Source: Bacteroidaceae bacterium | Lineage (GTDB): Bacteria > Bacteroidota > Bacteroidia > Bacteroidales > Bacteroidaceae | DNA: 64,000 bases | Reading direction: 5' to 3' | Assembly (NCBI GenBank): GCA_017557635.1 | Contig: JAFYYH010000018.1 | Span: 1-64,000 of the forward strand | The notes under the pieces: model-generated | What the model was told of the DNA's origin: nothing | What the model saw: the letters and a program-made list of their open reading frames with translations, nothing else | Database searches by the model: none | Position numbers and translations under genes: made by a program | In this document: positions 27,236-35,670 of the stretch, piece by piece | Numbering within the stretch: position 1 is the stretch's first letter | How the letters are laid out: each line of letters opens with the position of its first letter

Positions 27236-27715
27236 ATGACACCAGAAGTCCTGACAGAAACATACAAGTCACTGAGCGACGGGCTCTACAGAGTGGCGTA
27301 CTATATTCTGGAGTCAAGGACCGATGCCGAGGATGCCGTACAGGACCTGTTTATCAAGTTATGGAACAGCCGTGACCAGTTGGATACGGTACTGAACCTG
27401 AAAGCATACTGTACGACGCTGATGAAGAACCTCTGCATAGACCGCCTCCGCAAAGAACAGCGCGTGCAGAGCATGGAACCGGGACCGGACATAGCCGAGT
27501 CAAGACAGTTTGCCGATGACTATGACGCCCGCGAGAAACTTGAAAGGGTTCTGGCCGCAATAGAACGGCTGCCCGCCCGCCAACGTGACGTGATGAAGAT
27601 GTATGTGCTGGAGGAGATGTCATATGAAGAGATAGAAGAGAAAACAGGAATGTCAAACCTGACTTTGAGGGTACTCTTAAGCAATGCCCGCAAGTCATTA
27701 AGGAGCCAGATATGA
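27236..27715 (+). CDS. ECF sigma factor (sigma-24 family)
   Basis: 159 residues. Region 2 shows DGLYRVAYYILESRTDAEDAVQDLFIKLW and region 4 shows IERLPARQRDVMKMYVLEEMSYEEIEEKTGMS. Its stop overlaps the start of the next gene by 4 bases. That gene encodes a small single-helix membrane protein with a cytoplasmic N-terminal part, the usual arrangement for a sigma/anti-sigma pair. The third gene is a DUF4252 secreted protein. Likely autoregulated, but I found no clear promoter. Confidence 0.87.
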   Translation: MTPEVLTETYKSLSDGLYRVAYYILESRTDAEDAVQDLFIKLWNSRDQLDTVLNLKAYCTTLMKNLCIDRLRKEQRVQSMEPGPDIAESRQFADDYDAREKLERVLAAIERLPARQRDVMKMYVLEEMSYEEIEEKTGMSNLTLRVLLSNARKSLRSQI

Positions 27716-28134
27716 AACGATTGGAAGATATTGAAAAGCTGAGTATGCTTGATCTCGACCGGATCGCATCCGACGAGAGCATCAAGGTACCATCATCACT
27801 CAAGCATGACATTGCCGTTACGGCACGTGCCCTTGAGATGTCATCCAAAGAAGAAGATGAGGTCAAGGAGACTCATACGCATCACCACAGATACAGAAAG
27901 ATTCTCAAGATGATCTCATACCCCGCAGCAGCGGTTGCAGTCGTCACCATCGGCCTGCACCTCTCATTCCAGGATTCGATTCCCACCCCCAAGGATACAT
28001 TTGACGATCCCAAGATGGCTTATGTCCAGATGGAGCAGGTATTCGGATTCATATCAGAGAAAATGAACACCGGCATTGACATTGCAGATGCAGCCGAGCC
28101 GGTAATAGATAAAACGATAAACGCACTAAGATGA
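27712..28134 (+). CDS. Putative anti-sigma factor, single-pass membrane protein
   Basis: 140 residues. A cytoplasmic segment (about 1-65) ends in a His/Arg-rich stretch (THTHHHRYRK) before one membrane helix (about 72-90, ISYPAAAVAVVTIGLHLSF), then a short periplasmic tail. I see no zinc-finger ZAS motif. The anti-sigma role is inferred from topology and from overlap with both the ECF gene and the DUF4252 gene. No family name can be given with confidence. Confidence 0.65.
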   Translation: MKRLEDIEKLSMLDLDRIASDESIKVPSSLKHDIAVTARALEMSSKEEDEVKETHTHHHRYRKILKMISYPAAAVAVVTIGLHLSFQDSIPTPKDTFDDPKMAYVQMEQVFGFISEKMNTGIDIADAAEPVIDKTINALR

Positions 28135-28628
28135 AAAGAATAGCAGCATTTGTGGCAGCAATGTTTCTGCTCACTGCCGGAGCCTGGGCACAGGACGGCA
28201 AGGGAATCTACAACAAGTATTCCGATAATGAAGAGGTAAGTGCAGTATACATTTCCTCATCAATGTTCAAACTCATGGGTAAGGTGCCCAACATGGAACT
28301 TGGCGAAGGCAGCTCCATGGACCTGGGAGCCATCATCAAGAACCTTAACTCCATGTATCTCCTGGATTGCGAGGACCCCGATCTGTGCAATGAGATCAAG
28401 GCCGATGTAAACAAGTTCATCAAACGGTATGATTTTGAGATGCTGATGGAAATCAAGGACAAGGGCGAAGTGGTACGCATCTACACCACCGGTAACGAAA
28501 AGACCGTAACCCAGTTCATCCTTACGGCATCCGAATATGACGCCTTCACATTCATCTGCCTGGACGGCACAATGAGCCGCGCAGACCTTGAGAAGGCCAT
28601 AGCGAAAGCCACACAACAGATGGAATAA
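28131..28628 (+). CDS. DUF4252 domain secreted protein
   Basis: 165 residues with a signal peptide (MKRIAAFVAAMFLLTAGAWA, then QD). The mature part matches the look of DUF4252 proteins that accompany ECF sigma factors in Bacteroidales. It overlaps the preceding gene by 4 bases. Its stop directly abuts the stop of the convergent glucosaminidase gene with no intergenic base. It may act as the periplasmic sensor or target of the sigma module; function unknown. Confidence 0.75.
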   Translation: MKRIAAFVAAMFLLTAGAWAQDGKGIYNKYSDNEEVSAVYISSSMFKLMGKVPNMELGEGSSMDLGAIIKNLNSMYLLDCEDPDLCNEIKADVNKFIKRYDFEMLMEIKDKGEVVRIYTTGNEKTVTQFILTASEYDAFTFICLDGTMSRADLEKAIAKATQQME

Positions 28629-29540
28629 TCAGCGAAGAAGGAGGGTCATACCCACCGCAAGCGGGTTCTCATCAGAGAGATGATTACGGTTTGCAAGCGG
28701 CTTCATCTTAACCCCGAACTGCTGGGATATTGACCAAAGGCTGTCACCCTTCTTTACCACATAAGTCCTGTGCTCACGATCGGCACGGGACTTTTTTCTT
28801 TCCAGGTATATAAGTGTCCCGGCAGGCGGCACAAACTTGCGTTCCGCCTCGTTGAAACGGCGCAGCAGGCTTAACTGCATGCCGAACTCACGTGCAATAT
28901 CCTTAAGCGTCTCACCCTCACGCAGGCGTACACAGCGCTGTCCGTTCACCAGCATGGGCTGATGCGGAAGCTGACCCGGTTTAAGGCGCACGGCACCGTT
29001 CTTGTCATAACGGCCCAGACCGTATCTCTCTATGAGTTCAATGAGTTTGTCTGCATAAGTGGGACTGGTGGCGTAGCCTGCGGCCTTGAGTCCTTTTGCC
29101 CATCCCTTGTAATCTGTAGTACCCAGTTTAAAGAGTGACTGGTAACGTGCTCCGTTGACCAGGAACAGCGAATGGTCACGGAATGAATCATCGGCATCAG
29201 AGTAGCAGCGGAAACACTCCTGACGCTCGTCATCGTCATGATACATCTTACGGCCGGTCCAGTCACTGTGGCACTTGATTCCGAAATGGTTGTTGCACTT
29301 GGTTGCAAGCGTGCTGCGCCCCGCATCGGACTCCAAAAGACCTTGAGCCAGGGTGATGCTGGCGGGTATGCCGTATTTCTTCATCTGTTCCACAGCCATC
29401 CCGTTGTACTTGGCTATGTAGGCCGAAAACGCATCCTTTGACTGGGTTTGGGTGACGGGAGCCGATGCCGTCGGTTGTATGACGGAGCAGGAAGCCAGCA
29501 GCAGAGGCATGGCAAGCGTTGCTAATCGGAGTATTTTCAT
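28629..29540 (-). CDS. Glucosaminidase lipoprotein with LysM repeats
   Basis: 303 residues. A lipobox (LLLASCSV) is followed by a glucosaminidase (FlgJ/GH73-like) domain at about 40-175 with the catalytic Glu in AQGLLESDAG and NNHFGIKC. Two LysM units follow: a degenerate one (RLREGETLKDIAREFG) and a good one at the C-terminus (YVVKKGDSLWSISQQFG). It should hydrolyse peptidoglycan GlcNAc bonds at the inner face of the outer membrane. The convergent DUF4252 gene abuts its stop. Confidence 0.87.
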   Translation of the reverse strand: MKILRLATLAMPLLLASCSVIQPTASAPVTQTQSKDAFSAYIAKYNGMAVEQMKKYGIPASITLAQGLLESDAGRSTLATKCNNHFGIKCHSDWTGRKMYHDDDERQECFRCYSDADDSFRDHSLFLVNGARYQSLFKLGTTDYKGWAKGLKAAGYATSPTYADKLIELIERYGLGRYDKNGAVRLKPGQLPHQPMLVNGQRCVRLREGETLKDIAREFGMQLSLLRRFNEAERKFVPPAGTLIYLERKKSRADREHRTYVVKKGDSLWSISQQFGVKMKPLANRNHLSDENPLAVGMTLLLR

Positions 29541-29624
29541 TACTAAGCAGATGGTTACGCGAAGTTAATGAAATATGCCGAAAAAATGAGTAATTTAGCG
29601 GTCGGATATTTGACCCTAAAGCAT

Positions 29625-30107
29625 ATGAAGAAGCAGAGCCGTACCATCGAGTGGAGTGTATTGAATCAGGATGAACTGAGCAGTAACGACCAGATGCTGG
29701 TAAACGCAGCCAAGGAGGCAACCGCAGGCAGTTGGTCACCCTACTCCGGATTCAAGGTAGGTGCAGCGTTGCTGCTGGATGACGGCACTGTCGTGACTGG
29801 CAGCAATCAGGAGAATGCCGCCTATCCGTCAGGTCTCTGCGCCGAGCGGACCGCTCTCTTCGCAGCGGGTCACGCCCACCCCGGAAAGGCTGTCACGGCT
29901 CTGGCCATTGCAGCCCGCAACGACAAAGGTTACACAGCCCAGCCCATTACACCCTGCGGTGCCTGCCGTCAGGTTCTGGCAGAGACTGAGCAGCGCGGCG
30001 GACGTCCCATCCGGTATATCCTTTACGGAACTGAAGGTACCATGCTGATAGAAGGCGGCACGGATTCCATACTGCCTTTCTGCTTCGGCGCCGACTCAAT
30101 GAAGTGA
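29625..30107 (+). CDS. cdd: Cytidine deaminase
   Basis: 160 residues from the ATG at 29625 (MKKQSRTIEW). A start at 29568 would add 19 poorly conserved residues. The zinc and catalytic motifs are CAERTA (Cys plus the proton-shuttle Glu) and PCGACRQ. N- and C-terminal substrate segments include YSGFKVGAAL and QENAAYPSG. It converts cytidine and deoxycytidine to uridine forms for pyrimidine salvage. It is divergent from the glucosaminidase gene. Confidence 0.9.
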   Translation: MKKQSRTIEWSVLNQDELSSNDQMLVNAAKEATAGSWSPYSGFKVGAALLLDDGTVVTGSNQENAAYPSGLCAERTALFAAGHAHPGKAVTALAIAARNDKGYTAQPITPCGACRQVLAETEQRGGRPIRYILYGTEGTMLIEGGTDSILPFCFGADSMK

Positions 30108-30124
30108 GTTTTCAGTTTTTTTAA

Positions 30125-30158
30125 TGTGTCACTGTGTCACCGCCCGCCGCTGTGGCAC
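30125..30158 (+). promoter_or_regulatory. TGTGTCAC repeats and possible promoter before grpE
   Basis: TGTGTCAC occurs twice in tandem (30125-30140) and the variant TGTGGCAC lies at 30151-30158. The last one begins a sigma-54-like pattern TGGCAC-N5-TTGT (30153-30167; consensus ends TTGC). An alternative -7 box, AATGTTTG (30159-30166), differs from TAnnTTTG at one base. These are the only promoter-like sequences before grpE-dnaJ. Confidence 0.35.
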
Positions 30159-30201
30159 AATGTTTGTTGCATGTAAGGTGTTATTACAAGAGATATAGCA
30201 G

Positions 30202-30804
30202 ATGAGTAAGAAGAACAAACATAAAATGTCAGAAAATTTCCAATCCGAGAACGACCAGGAAAAGGAAGTCCTGAACGGTGCGGAGCAGGAGGCTGCAACC
30301 GCACAGGAGAACCAGGAGAACAACGCTCAGGAGCCCCAGGAGGAGACTGCCCAGGACAAGCTGGCCAAGAGTGAGGCCGAGGTGGCCGACCTCAAGGACC
30401 GTCTGCTCCGCCAGATGGCCGAGTTCGACAACTACCGCAAGCGCACCATGAAGGAGAAAGCAGATATTATCCTGAACGGCAGCGCAGGTGTGGTAACCGA
30501 TATTCTTCCCGTCATAGACGATCTGGAGAGAGCAATCGCCAACTCCGCCAAGTCCGAGGACTACAATGCTCTCAAGGAGGGCGTGGAGCTTATCTATAAC
30601 AAACTGATGCACATTCTTGAGCAGAAGGGTCTGCAGAAGATATCACCCAAGAACGAGCCTTTTGACACTGATTTCCACGAGGCCATTGCCATGATACCCG
30701 CTCCCAGTGAGGATCTGAAGGGCAAGGTTCTGGATTGTGCAATTGACGGATACAAACTTAACGACAAGGTTCTGCGCCACGCCAAGGTGGCCGTAGGAGA
30801 ATAA
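30202..30804 (+). CDS. grpE: GrpE nucleotide exchange factor
   Basis: 200 residues. A Lys/Gln/Glu-rich N-terminal tail and a long coiled-coil (about 50-110) precede the beta-wing domain with the signature near [15 protein letters not shown]. GrpE releases ADP from DnaK. The DnaJ gene follows after 4 bases, so the pair is one operon; dnaK itself is not in the window. Confidence 0.93.
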   Translation: MSKKNKHKMSENFQSENDQEKEVLNGAEQEAATAQENQENNAQEPQEETAQDKLAKSEAEVADLKDRLLRQMAEFDNYRKRTMKEKADIILNGSAGVVTDILPVIDDLERAIANSAKSEDYNALKEGVELIYNKLMHILEQKGLQKISPKNEPFDTDFHEAIAMIPAPSEDLKGKVLDCAIDGYKLNDKVLRHAKVAVGE

Positions 30805-30808
30805 CAAT

Positions 30809-31981
30809 ATGGCAAAAAGAGACTATTACGAGGTGCTTGAGGTCCCCAAGACCGCAACAGCCGATGAGATAAAGAAGGCTTACCGCAAGAAAGCCATTCA
30901 GTACCACCCTGACAAGAACCCCGGCAACAAGGAGGCCGAGGAGAAATTCAAGGAGGCAGCCGAGGCTTACAGCGTGCTGAGTGACCCCGATAAGAGAGCC
31001 AAATACGACCAGTTCGGATTTGACGGCCTGAACGGCGCAGGCGGATTCGGCGGAGGCGGCGGATTCAGCGGTGCAGGCATGTCCATGGATGATATCTTCT
31101 CCATGTTCGGCGACATATTCGGAGGTGGCGGATTCGGCGGATTCGGCGGATTCGGCAGCAGCCGCACACGTGGACGCAGCGGAGAACGCAAGTCGAGAGG
31201 ATCTGACCTGAGGGTTAAGGTGGCACTGACGCTTGAGGAGATAAACAACGGCGTAACCAAGAAGTTCAAGCTCAAGAAACTGGTTCCATGCCAGCACTGC
31301 AAGGGCACCGGCGCCAAGGACGGTTCGGCAGCCGAGACATGCCCTGACTGCCACGGTTCAGGTGTGGTAATGCGCACCCAGCAGAGCTTCTTCGGCATGG
31401 TACAGACACAGACCGTCTGCCCCCGTTGCGGCGGTGAAGGCAAGATCATCAAGGACCGTTGCCCGCACTGCAGCGGTGACGGCGTGGTTTACGGCGAGGA
31501 GATAGTTGAGATCAACATCCCGGCAGGTGTAGCCGAGGGCATGCAGCTCTCAGTAGAGGGCAAGGGTAATGCCGGCAAGCACAACGGTTACAACGGCAAC
31601 CTGCTTGTCCTGATTGAGGAGGTTCCTCACAAGGATCTGGTACGCGATGAGAACGACCTGGTTTACAACCTGCTGCTCACAGTACCGCAGGCCGCAATGG
31701 GCGGAGCCATCGAGATACCCACGCTGGACGGTGCCGTCAAGCTCAAGATCGAACCCGGAACACAACCCGGCAAGATGCTGCGTCTGCGCGGCAAGGGCCT
31801 GCCCGAGCTCAACACCAGCCGTCGCGGCGACATGATTGTAAACGTTAGCGTATATATACCGGAAACACTCTCCAAGGATGAGAAGGCCGCAATGGAAAAG
31901 TTCCAGACATCGGACCACTTCCAGCCCACCCCGTCCATCAAGGAGAAACTGTTCCGTAAGTTCCGAAGTTATTTTGATTAA
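30809..31981 (+). CDS. dnaJ: Chaperone protein DnaJ
   Basis: 390 residues, type I DnaJ. The J domain (1-70) has the HPD motif (YHPDKN). A Gly/Phe-rich linker (about 72-130) contains three exact tandem copies of the 9-base unit GGCGGATTC (31127-31153). The four zinc-finger repeats are [24 protein letters not shown] and CPHCSGDG, followed by the substrate-binding C-terminal domains. It delivers clients to DnaK and stimulates ATP hydrolysis. Confidence 0.95.
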   Translation: MAKRDYYEVLEVPKTATADEIKKAYRKKAIQYHPDKNPGNKEAEEKFKEAAEAYSVLSDPDKRAKYDQFGFDGLNGAGGFGGGGGFSGAGMSMDDIFSMFGDIFGGGGFGGFGGFGSSRTRGRSGERKSRGSDLRVKVALTLEEINNGVTKKFKLKKLVPCQHCKGTGAKDGSAAETCPDCHGSGVVMRTQQSFFGMVQTQTVCPRCGGEGKIIKDRCPHCSGDGVVYGEEIVEINIPAGVAEGMQLSVEGKGNAGKHNGYNGNLLVLIEEVPHKDLVRDENDLVYNLLLTVPQAAMGGAIEIPTLDGAVKLKIEPGTQPGKMLRLRGKGLPELNTSRRGDMIVNVSVYIPETLSKDEKAAMEKFQTSDHFQPTPSIKEKLFRKFRSYFD

Positions 31982-31987
31982 GCACAA

Positions 31988-33301
31988 GTGAACTACCAAG
32001 AAGCTGTAGAGTATCTCTACACACAAACACCCCTTTTCCAGAACGTAGGCCAGGAGGCATACAAAGAAGGCCTTTACAACACGGTGACGATTGACCGCCA
32101 CCTGGGATGCCCCCACAAACTTTTCAAGACCATACACGTAGCCGGCACCAACGGCAAAGGCAGCGTGTCACACACTCTGGCCGCCATACTGCAGGCATCG
32201 GGCCTTAAGACAGGTCTTTACACATCACCCCATCTGACCGATTTCCGTGAGCGCATAAGAGTGAACGGCAAGCCGGTAAGCCCCGAGTTCGTGGTAAACT
32301 TCATTGAGAAGAACCGCGAGTTCCTGGAGCCCCTGCACCCCTCATTCTTTGAGGTTACCACAGCCATGGCTTTCAGCTGGTTCGCCGAGCAGGAGGTGGA
32401 CGTGGCCGTAATCGAGACCGGACTGGGAGGACGCATGGACTGCACGAACATCATCAAGCCCGTCATATCAGTCATAACCAACATCGGCTATGACCACATG
32501 AAATTCCTTGGTGAGACCATGCAGCAGATTGCCTTTGAGAAGGCCGGCATTATCAAGAAAAATGTCCCCGTCATCATTGGCGAGCACAATGACGTTACCC
32601 GCGACGTCTTTACACGCAGAGCCGAAGAGGTTGGCACAAAGGTTATCTTTGCTCAGGACAATTGTAAGATTATTTCGCATAAATACGTAAATCCTTCAAA
32701 AGTCGTATATGAGACTGCCGCACTGCCCGCATTGGAGAGCGGACTGGCAGGAATGTGCCAGGAGAACAATGCCAATACCATTCTGACAGCCGTTGAGGAA
32801 CTCAAGCGACATAAGTTCAGCATCACCGAGGCCGCCATAAGGAAGGGCTTCAAGGATGTCTGCCGCATGACAGGACTGCGCGGACGCTGGCAGAGAGTGG
32901 GCAAGAAACCCGACATAATCTGTGACACCGGTCACAACAGCCATGGCCTGAAATACATTGCAAAGCATCTGGAGGAGCTCTCCTCAAAGCCGGGATTCGG
33001 CCAGCTGCGCATCGTAATGGGTATGGTGAATGACAAGGACGTGTCCGATGTCCTGGCACTCATGCCCAAGAACGCCCGCTACTACTTCACTCAGGCATCG
33101 GTCCAGAGGGCTCTCGACGCAAGCAAGCTGAGAGACCTGGCACGAGAGGCAGGACTGACCGGCAGAGTGTTCCGTACGGTAGCCCAGGCTGTTAACACGG
33201 CACAGAATGAAGCATCGGCCGAAGACCTGATCTTTGTAGGCGGAAGCACCTTCGTGGTAGCCGACCTGCTTACCATGCCCGATTTCTACATACAGGGCTG
33301 A
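31988..33301 (+). CDS. folC: Folylpolyglutamate/dihydrofolate synthase
   Basis: 437 residues of the Mur ligase family. The P-loop is AGTNGKGSVSHTLAAIL; other motifs are GLGGRMDCTNII and the C-terminal DTGHNSHG. The start codon is GTG (31988), chosen because MNYQEAVEYLYTQTPLFQ matches the usual FolC N-terminus. It adds glutamate to folates. It follows dnaJ by 6 bases and may be read from the same transcript. Confidence 0.9.
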   Translation: MNYQEAVEYLYTQTPLFQNVGQEAYKEGLYNTVTIDRHLGCPHKLFKTIHVAGTNGKGSVSHTLAAILQASGLKTGLYTSPHLTDFRERIRVNGKPVSPEFVVNFIEKNREFLEPLHPSFFEVTTAMAFSWFAEQEVDVAVIETGLGGRMDCTNIIKPVISVITNIGYDHMKFLGETMQQIAFEKAGIIKKNVPVIIGEHNDVTRDVFTRRAEEVGTKVIFAQDNCKIISHKYVNPSKVVYETAALPALESGLAGMCQENNANTILTAVEELKRHKFSITEAAIRKGFKDVCRMTGLRGRWQRVGKKPDIICDTGHNSHGLKYIAKHLEELSSKPGFGQLRIVMGMVNDKDVSDVLALMPKNARYYFTQASVQRALDASKLRDLAREAGLTGRVFRTVAQAVNTAQNEASAEDLIFVGGSTFVVADLLTMPDFYIQG

Positions 33302-33319
33302 AATTTTATCCTGAATCGC

Positions 33320-33386
33320 TTGGAATAGTATCTGAAATTGGCTTAATTTGCGTTGTTTTATTTTTAATAACCAAAATAAGCCAATT
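33320..33386 (+). promoter_or_regulatory. Promoter and palindromic operator of the ara/gal operon
   Basis: TTG (33320-33322) and TTAATTTG (33343-33350) resemble -33 and -7 boxes. AATTGGCTTAATTTG (33336-33350) recurs in inverted orientation at 33372-33386 with one mismatch in 15 bases. The first site covers the -7 box and the second lies in the leader 7 bases before the ATG. This suits a dimeric repressor or activator. No regulator gene lies beside the operon. Confidence 0.55.
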
Positions 33387-33393
33387 ATACTAT

Positions 33394-34479
33394 ATGAGCG
33401 ATTTCTTCGTAAAAGAAAATCTGGCCGGCCTCAAGAGGGAGGATTTCCAGGCAACGGTTGAGGGAAAGAAAACCGATCTTTACATACTCAGGAACAAGAA
33501 GGGAGCCGAGATAGCAGTAACAAACTTTGCCGGTGCACTGTGCGCCGTAATGATGCCCGACCGTAACGGCAAGATGGAAAGTGTCGTTTGGGGTCATGAC
33601 AGCATCAAGCACGTCATGGAGAGCCAGGAAACTTACCTGAGCGTACTCATCGGACGTTATGGCAACCGCATTGCCAACGGTAAGTTCACACTGGACGGCA
33701 AGCAGTACACCCTTGCCATCAACAACGATCCCAACAGCCTGCACGGAGGTCCCACCGGTTTCCACAAGCGCATCTTTGATGCAGAGCAGACCGATGCCCA
33801 GACACTCAATCTCCACTATCTGTGCAAGGACGGCGAGGAGGGATTCCCCGGTAACCTGGACGTTAACGTAACCTATCGCCTGACCGACGACAACGAACTG
33901 GCCATTGAGTATGAGGCAACAACCGACAAGAAGACCGTTGTATGTCTTACCAACCATGCCTACTTCACACTGAACGGCATGAAGAAGAACCCGCTCACGG
34001 TTCTGGACTATCAGATGACCATCAACGCCGATCATTATATTCCAATCGACAATACCGCAATACCTCTGGGTACCATTGACGAGGTTGAGGGAACTCCGTT
34101 TGATTTCCGCACTCCCCACAGAGTCGGTGACCGTATCGAACAGGGCATCCAGACCAAGAACGGCAACGGCTATGACCACTGCTGGGTTCTCAACAAGCGC
34201 TATCCGGGCGAACTGAGTTTTGCCGTAAAGTGCGTTGATCCCGCAAGCGGCCGTTCACTTGAGTGCTACACCACAGAGCCCGGCGTACAGTGCTATTCAG
34301 GCAACTGGTGCAGCGGCAGCACCTGCGCCCACGGTTCAACACTGCCCAAGCGCTGCGCTATCTGCTTTGAGGCAGAGCACTTCCCCGACAGCCCCAACCG
34401 TCCCTACTTCCCCAGCACGGTTCTGAATCCGGGTGAGGTCTACACACAGACAACAATCTATCGTTTCGGAGTGGAATAA
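33394..34479 (+). CDS. galM: Cytoplasmic aldose 1-epimerase (mutarotase)
   Basis: 361 residues without a signal peptide. Catalytic-site segments of GalM are present: NSLHGGPTGFHK, the His in LTNHAYFTLNG, and the Glu in TEPGVQCYSGN near the C-terminus. It interconverts alpha and beta anomers of sugars such as galactose or arabinose. It heads the eight-gene operon, and galK starts 9 bases after it. Two more epimerases of the operon are exported, so this one serves the cytoplasm. Confidence 0.88.
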   Translation: MSDFFVKENLAGLKREDFQATVEGKKTDLYILRNKKGAEIAVTNFAGALCAVMMPDRNGKMESVVWGHDSIKHVMESQETYLSVLIGRYGNRIANGKFTLDGKQYTLAINNDPNSLHGGPTGFHKRIFDAEQTDAQTLNLHYLCKDGEEGFPGNLDVNVTYRLTDDNELAIEYEATTDKKTVVCLTNHAYFTLNGMKKNPLTVLDYQMTINADHYIPIDNTAIPLGTIDEVEGTPFDFRTPHRVGDRIEQGIQTKNGNGYDHCWVLNKRYPGELSFAVKCVDPASGRSLECYTTEPGVQCYSGNWCSGSTCAHGSTLPKRCAICFEAEHFPDSPNRPYFPSTVLNPGEVYTQTTIYRFGVE

Positions 34480-34488
34480 TCCCTTAAG

Positions 34489-35643
34489 ATGGATACGACC
34501 ATTCTGAGAAACAGGTTCCGCCAGCAGTTCGGCACGAGCGGTGACCTATACTTTTCGCCGGGTCGCATAAACCTGATCGGCGAGCACACCGACTATAACG
34601 GCGGGTTCGTCTTTCCGGGAGCCGTCGACAAAGGCGTTACCATTGAGATTTACCGTAACGGATCACGCAAGGTCTGCCTTCTGGCGCTTGACAACAAAGA
34701 ACATCCTTACGTAGAATTCACGCTCGATGACACCTCAAAGCCTGAGGAACATTGGGCGTGTTATATTTTCGGCGTGTGCAAGGAACTTGAAAAGCACGGC
34801 GTAGCCCTGGGTGGATTCAACGCTGCCATCACAGGCGACGTTCCGGCAGGTGCCGGCATGTCTTCATCGGCCGCACTTGAAAGTGTCTTTGCGTTTGCCC
34901 TGAACACCATGTTCGCCGATAGCAGAGTAGATAAGTTCGAGTTGGCCAAGATTGGACAGGCTACTGAGCACAACTACTGCGGTGTCAAGTGCGGAATAAT
35001 GGACCAGTTCGCATCCGTATTCGGACGTGAGGGATGCCTTATACGTCTGGACTGCCGTTCACTTGAATACGAGTATTTCCCCTTCAATCCGGATGGCTAC
35101 AAGCTGGTACTGATCAACTCAATGGTCAAGCATTCTCTGGGCAACGAGTACAACGAGCGCCGTGAGAGTTGTGAGAAGGCCGTAGCGCTGATGAACCGTG
35201 AGTTCGGCGGCGTGGAGACCCTGCGTGATGCCAACTACCAGATGCTTGACACCGTAAAGGGAGATCTGAGCAAAGAAGACTACCGCCGTGCCAAGTACGT
35301 TCTTGATGAGAAAGAGCGTGTCCTGGCAGTATGTACCGCCCTCGAGCAGAATGACTATGAAACCGTGGGCAGGAAGATGTACGAGACCCACTGGGGTCTT
35401 AGCCGCGATTATACCGTAAGCTGCCCTGAACTGGATTTCCTGGTTGAGACTGCACAGGAGTGCGGAGTGACCGGAAGCCGCGTCATGGGCGGAGGATTCG
35501 GCGGTTGCACCATCAACCTGGTGCGTGACACCATCTATGAAAAGTTCGTTTCCAAGGCCAAGCGCGAGTATGCACGCAAGTTCGGCATCGTACCCGAGAT
35601 CTACAGCGTCACCATCGGCGACGGCTCAAGAAAACTGCAATAA
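34489..35643 (+). CDS. galK: Galactokinase
   Basis: 384 residues of the GHMP kinase family. The galactokinase signature is GRINLIGEHTDYNGG, the ATP loop is PAGAGMSSSAALE, and motif 3 is MGGGFGGC. It phosphorylates galactose at C1. Its presence inside an arabinose operon means galactose and arabinose, which occur together in arabinogalactan and pectin side chains, are probably handled by one transcript. Confidence 0.92.
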   Translation: MDTTILRNRFRQQFGTSGDLYFSPGRINLIGEHTDYNGGFVFPGAVDKGVTIEIYRNGSRKVCLLALDNKEHPYVEFTLDDTSKPEEHWACYIFGVCKELEKHGVALGGFNAAITGDVPAGAGMSSSAALESVFAFALNTMFADSRVDKFELAKIGQATEHNYCGVKCGIMDQFASVFGREGCLIRLDCRSLEYEYFPFNPDGYKLVLINSMVKHSLGNEYNERRESCEKAVALMNREFGGVETLRDANYQMLDTVKGDLSKEDYRRAKYVLDEKERVLAVCTALEQNDYETVGRKMYETHWGLSRDYTVSCPELDFLVETAQECGVTGSRVMGGGFGGCTINLVRDTIYEKFVSKAKREYARKFGIVPEIYSVTIGDGSRKLQ

Positions 35644-35670
35644 TTCATTAATCACTAAATAACCAACAAG

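Noticed and set aside
28626-28634. Frameshifted fusion of the DUF4252 and glucosaminidase genes
   Set aside because: The genes are convergent on opposite strands and simply abut at their stop codons.
31127-31153. Three tandem GGCGGATTC units as a mobile or regulatory repeat
   Set aside because: They encode the Gly/Phe linker of DnaJ, which is normally repetitive.
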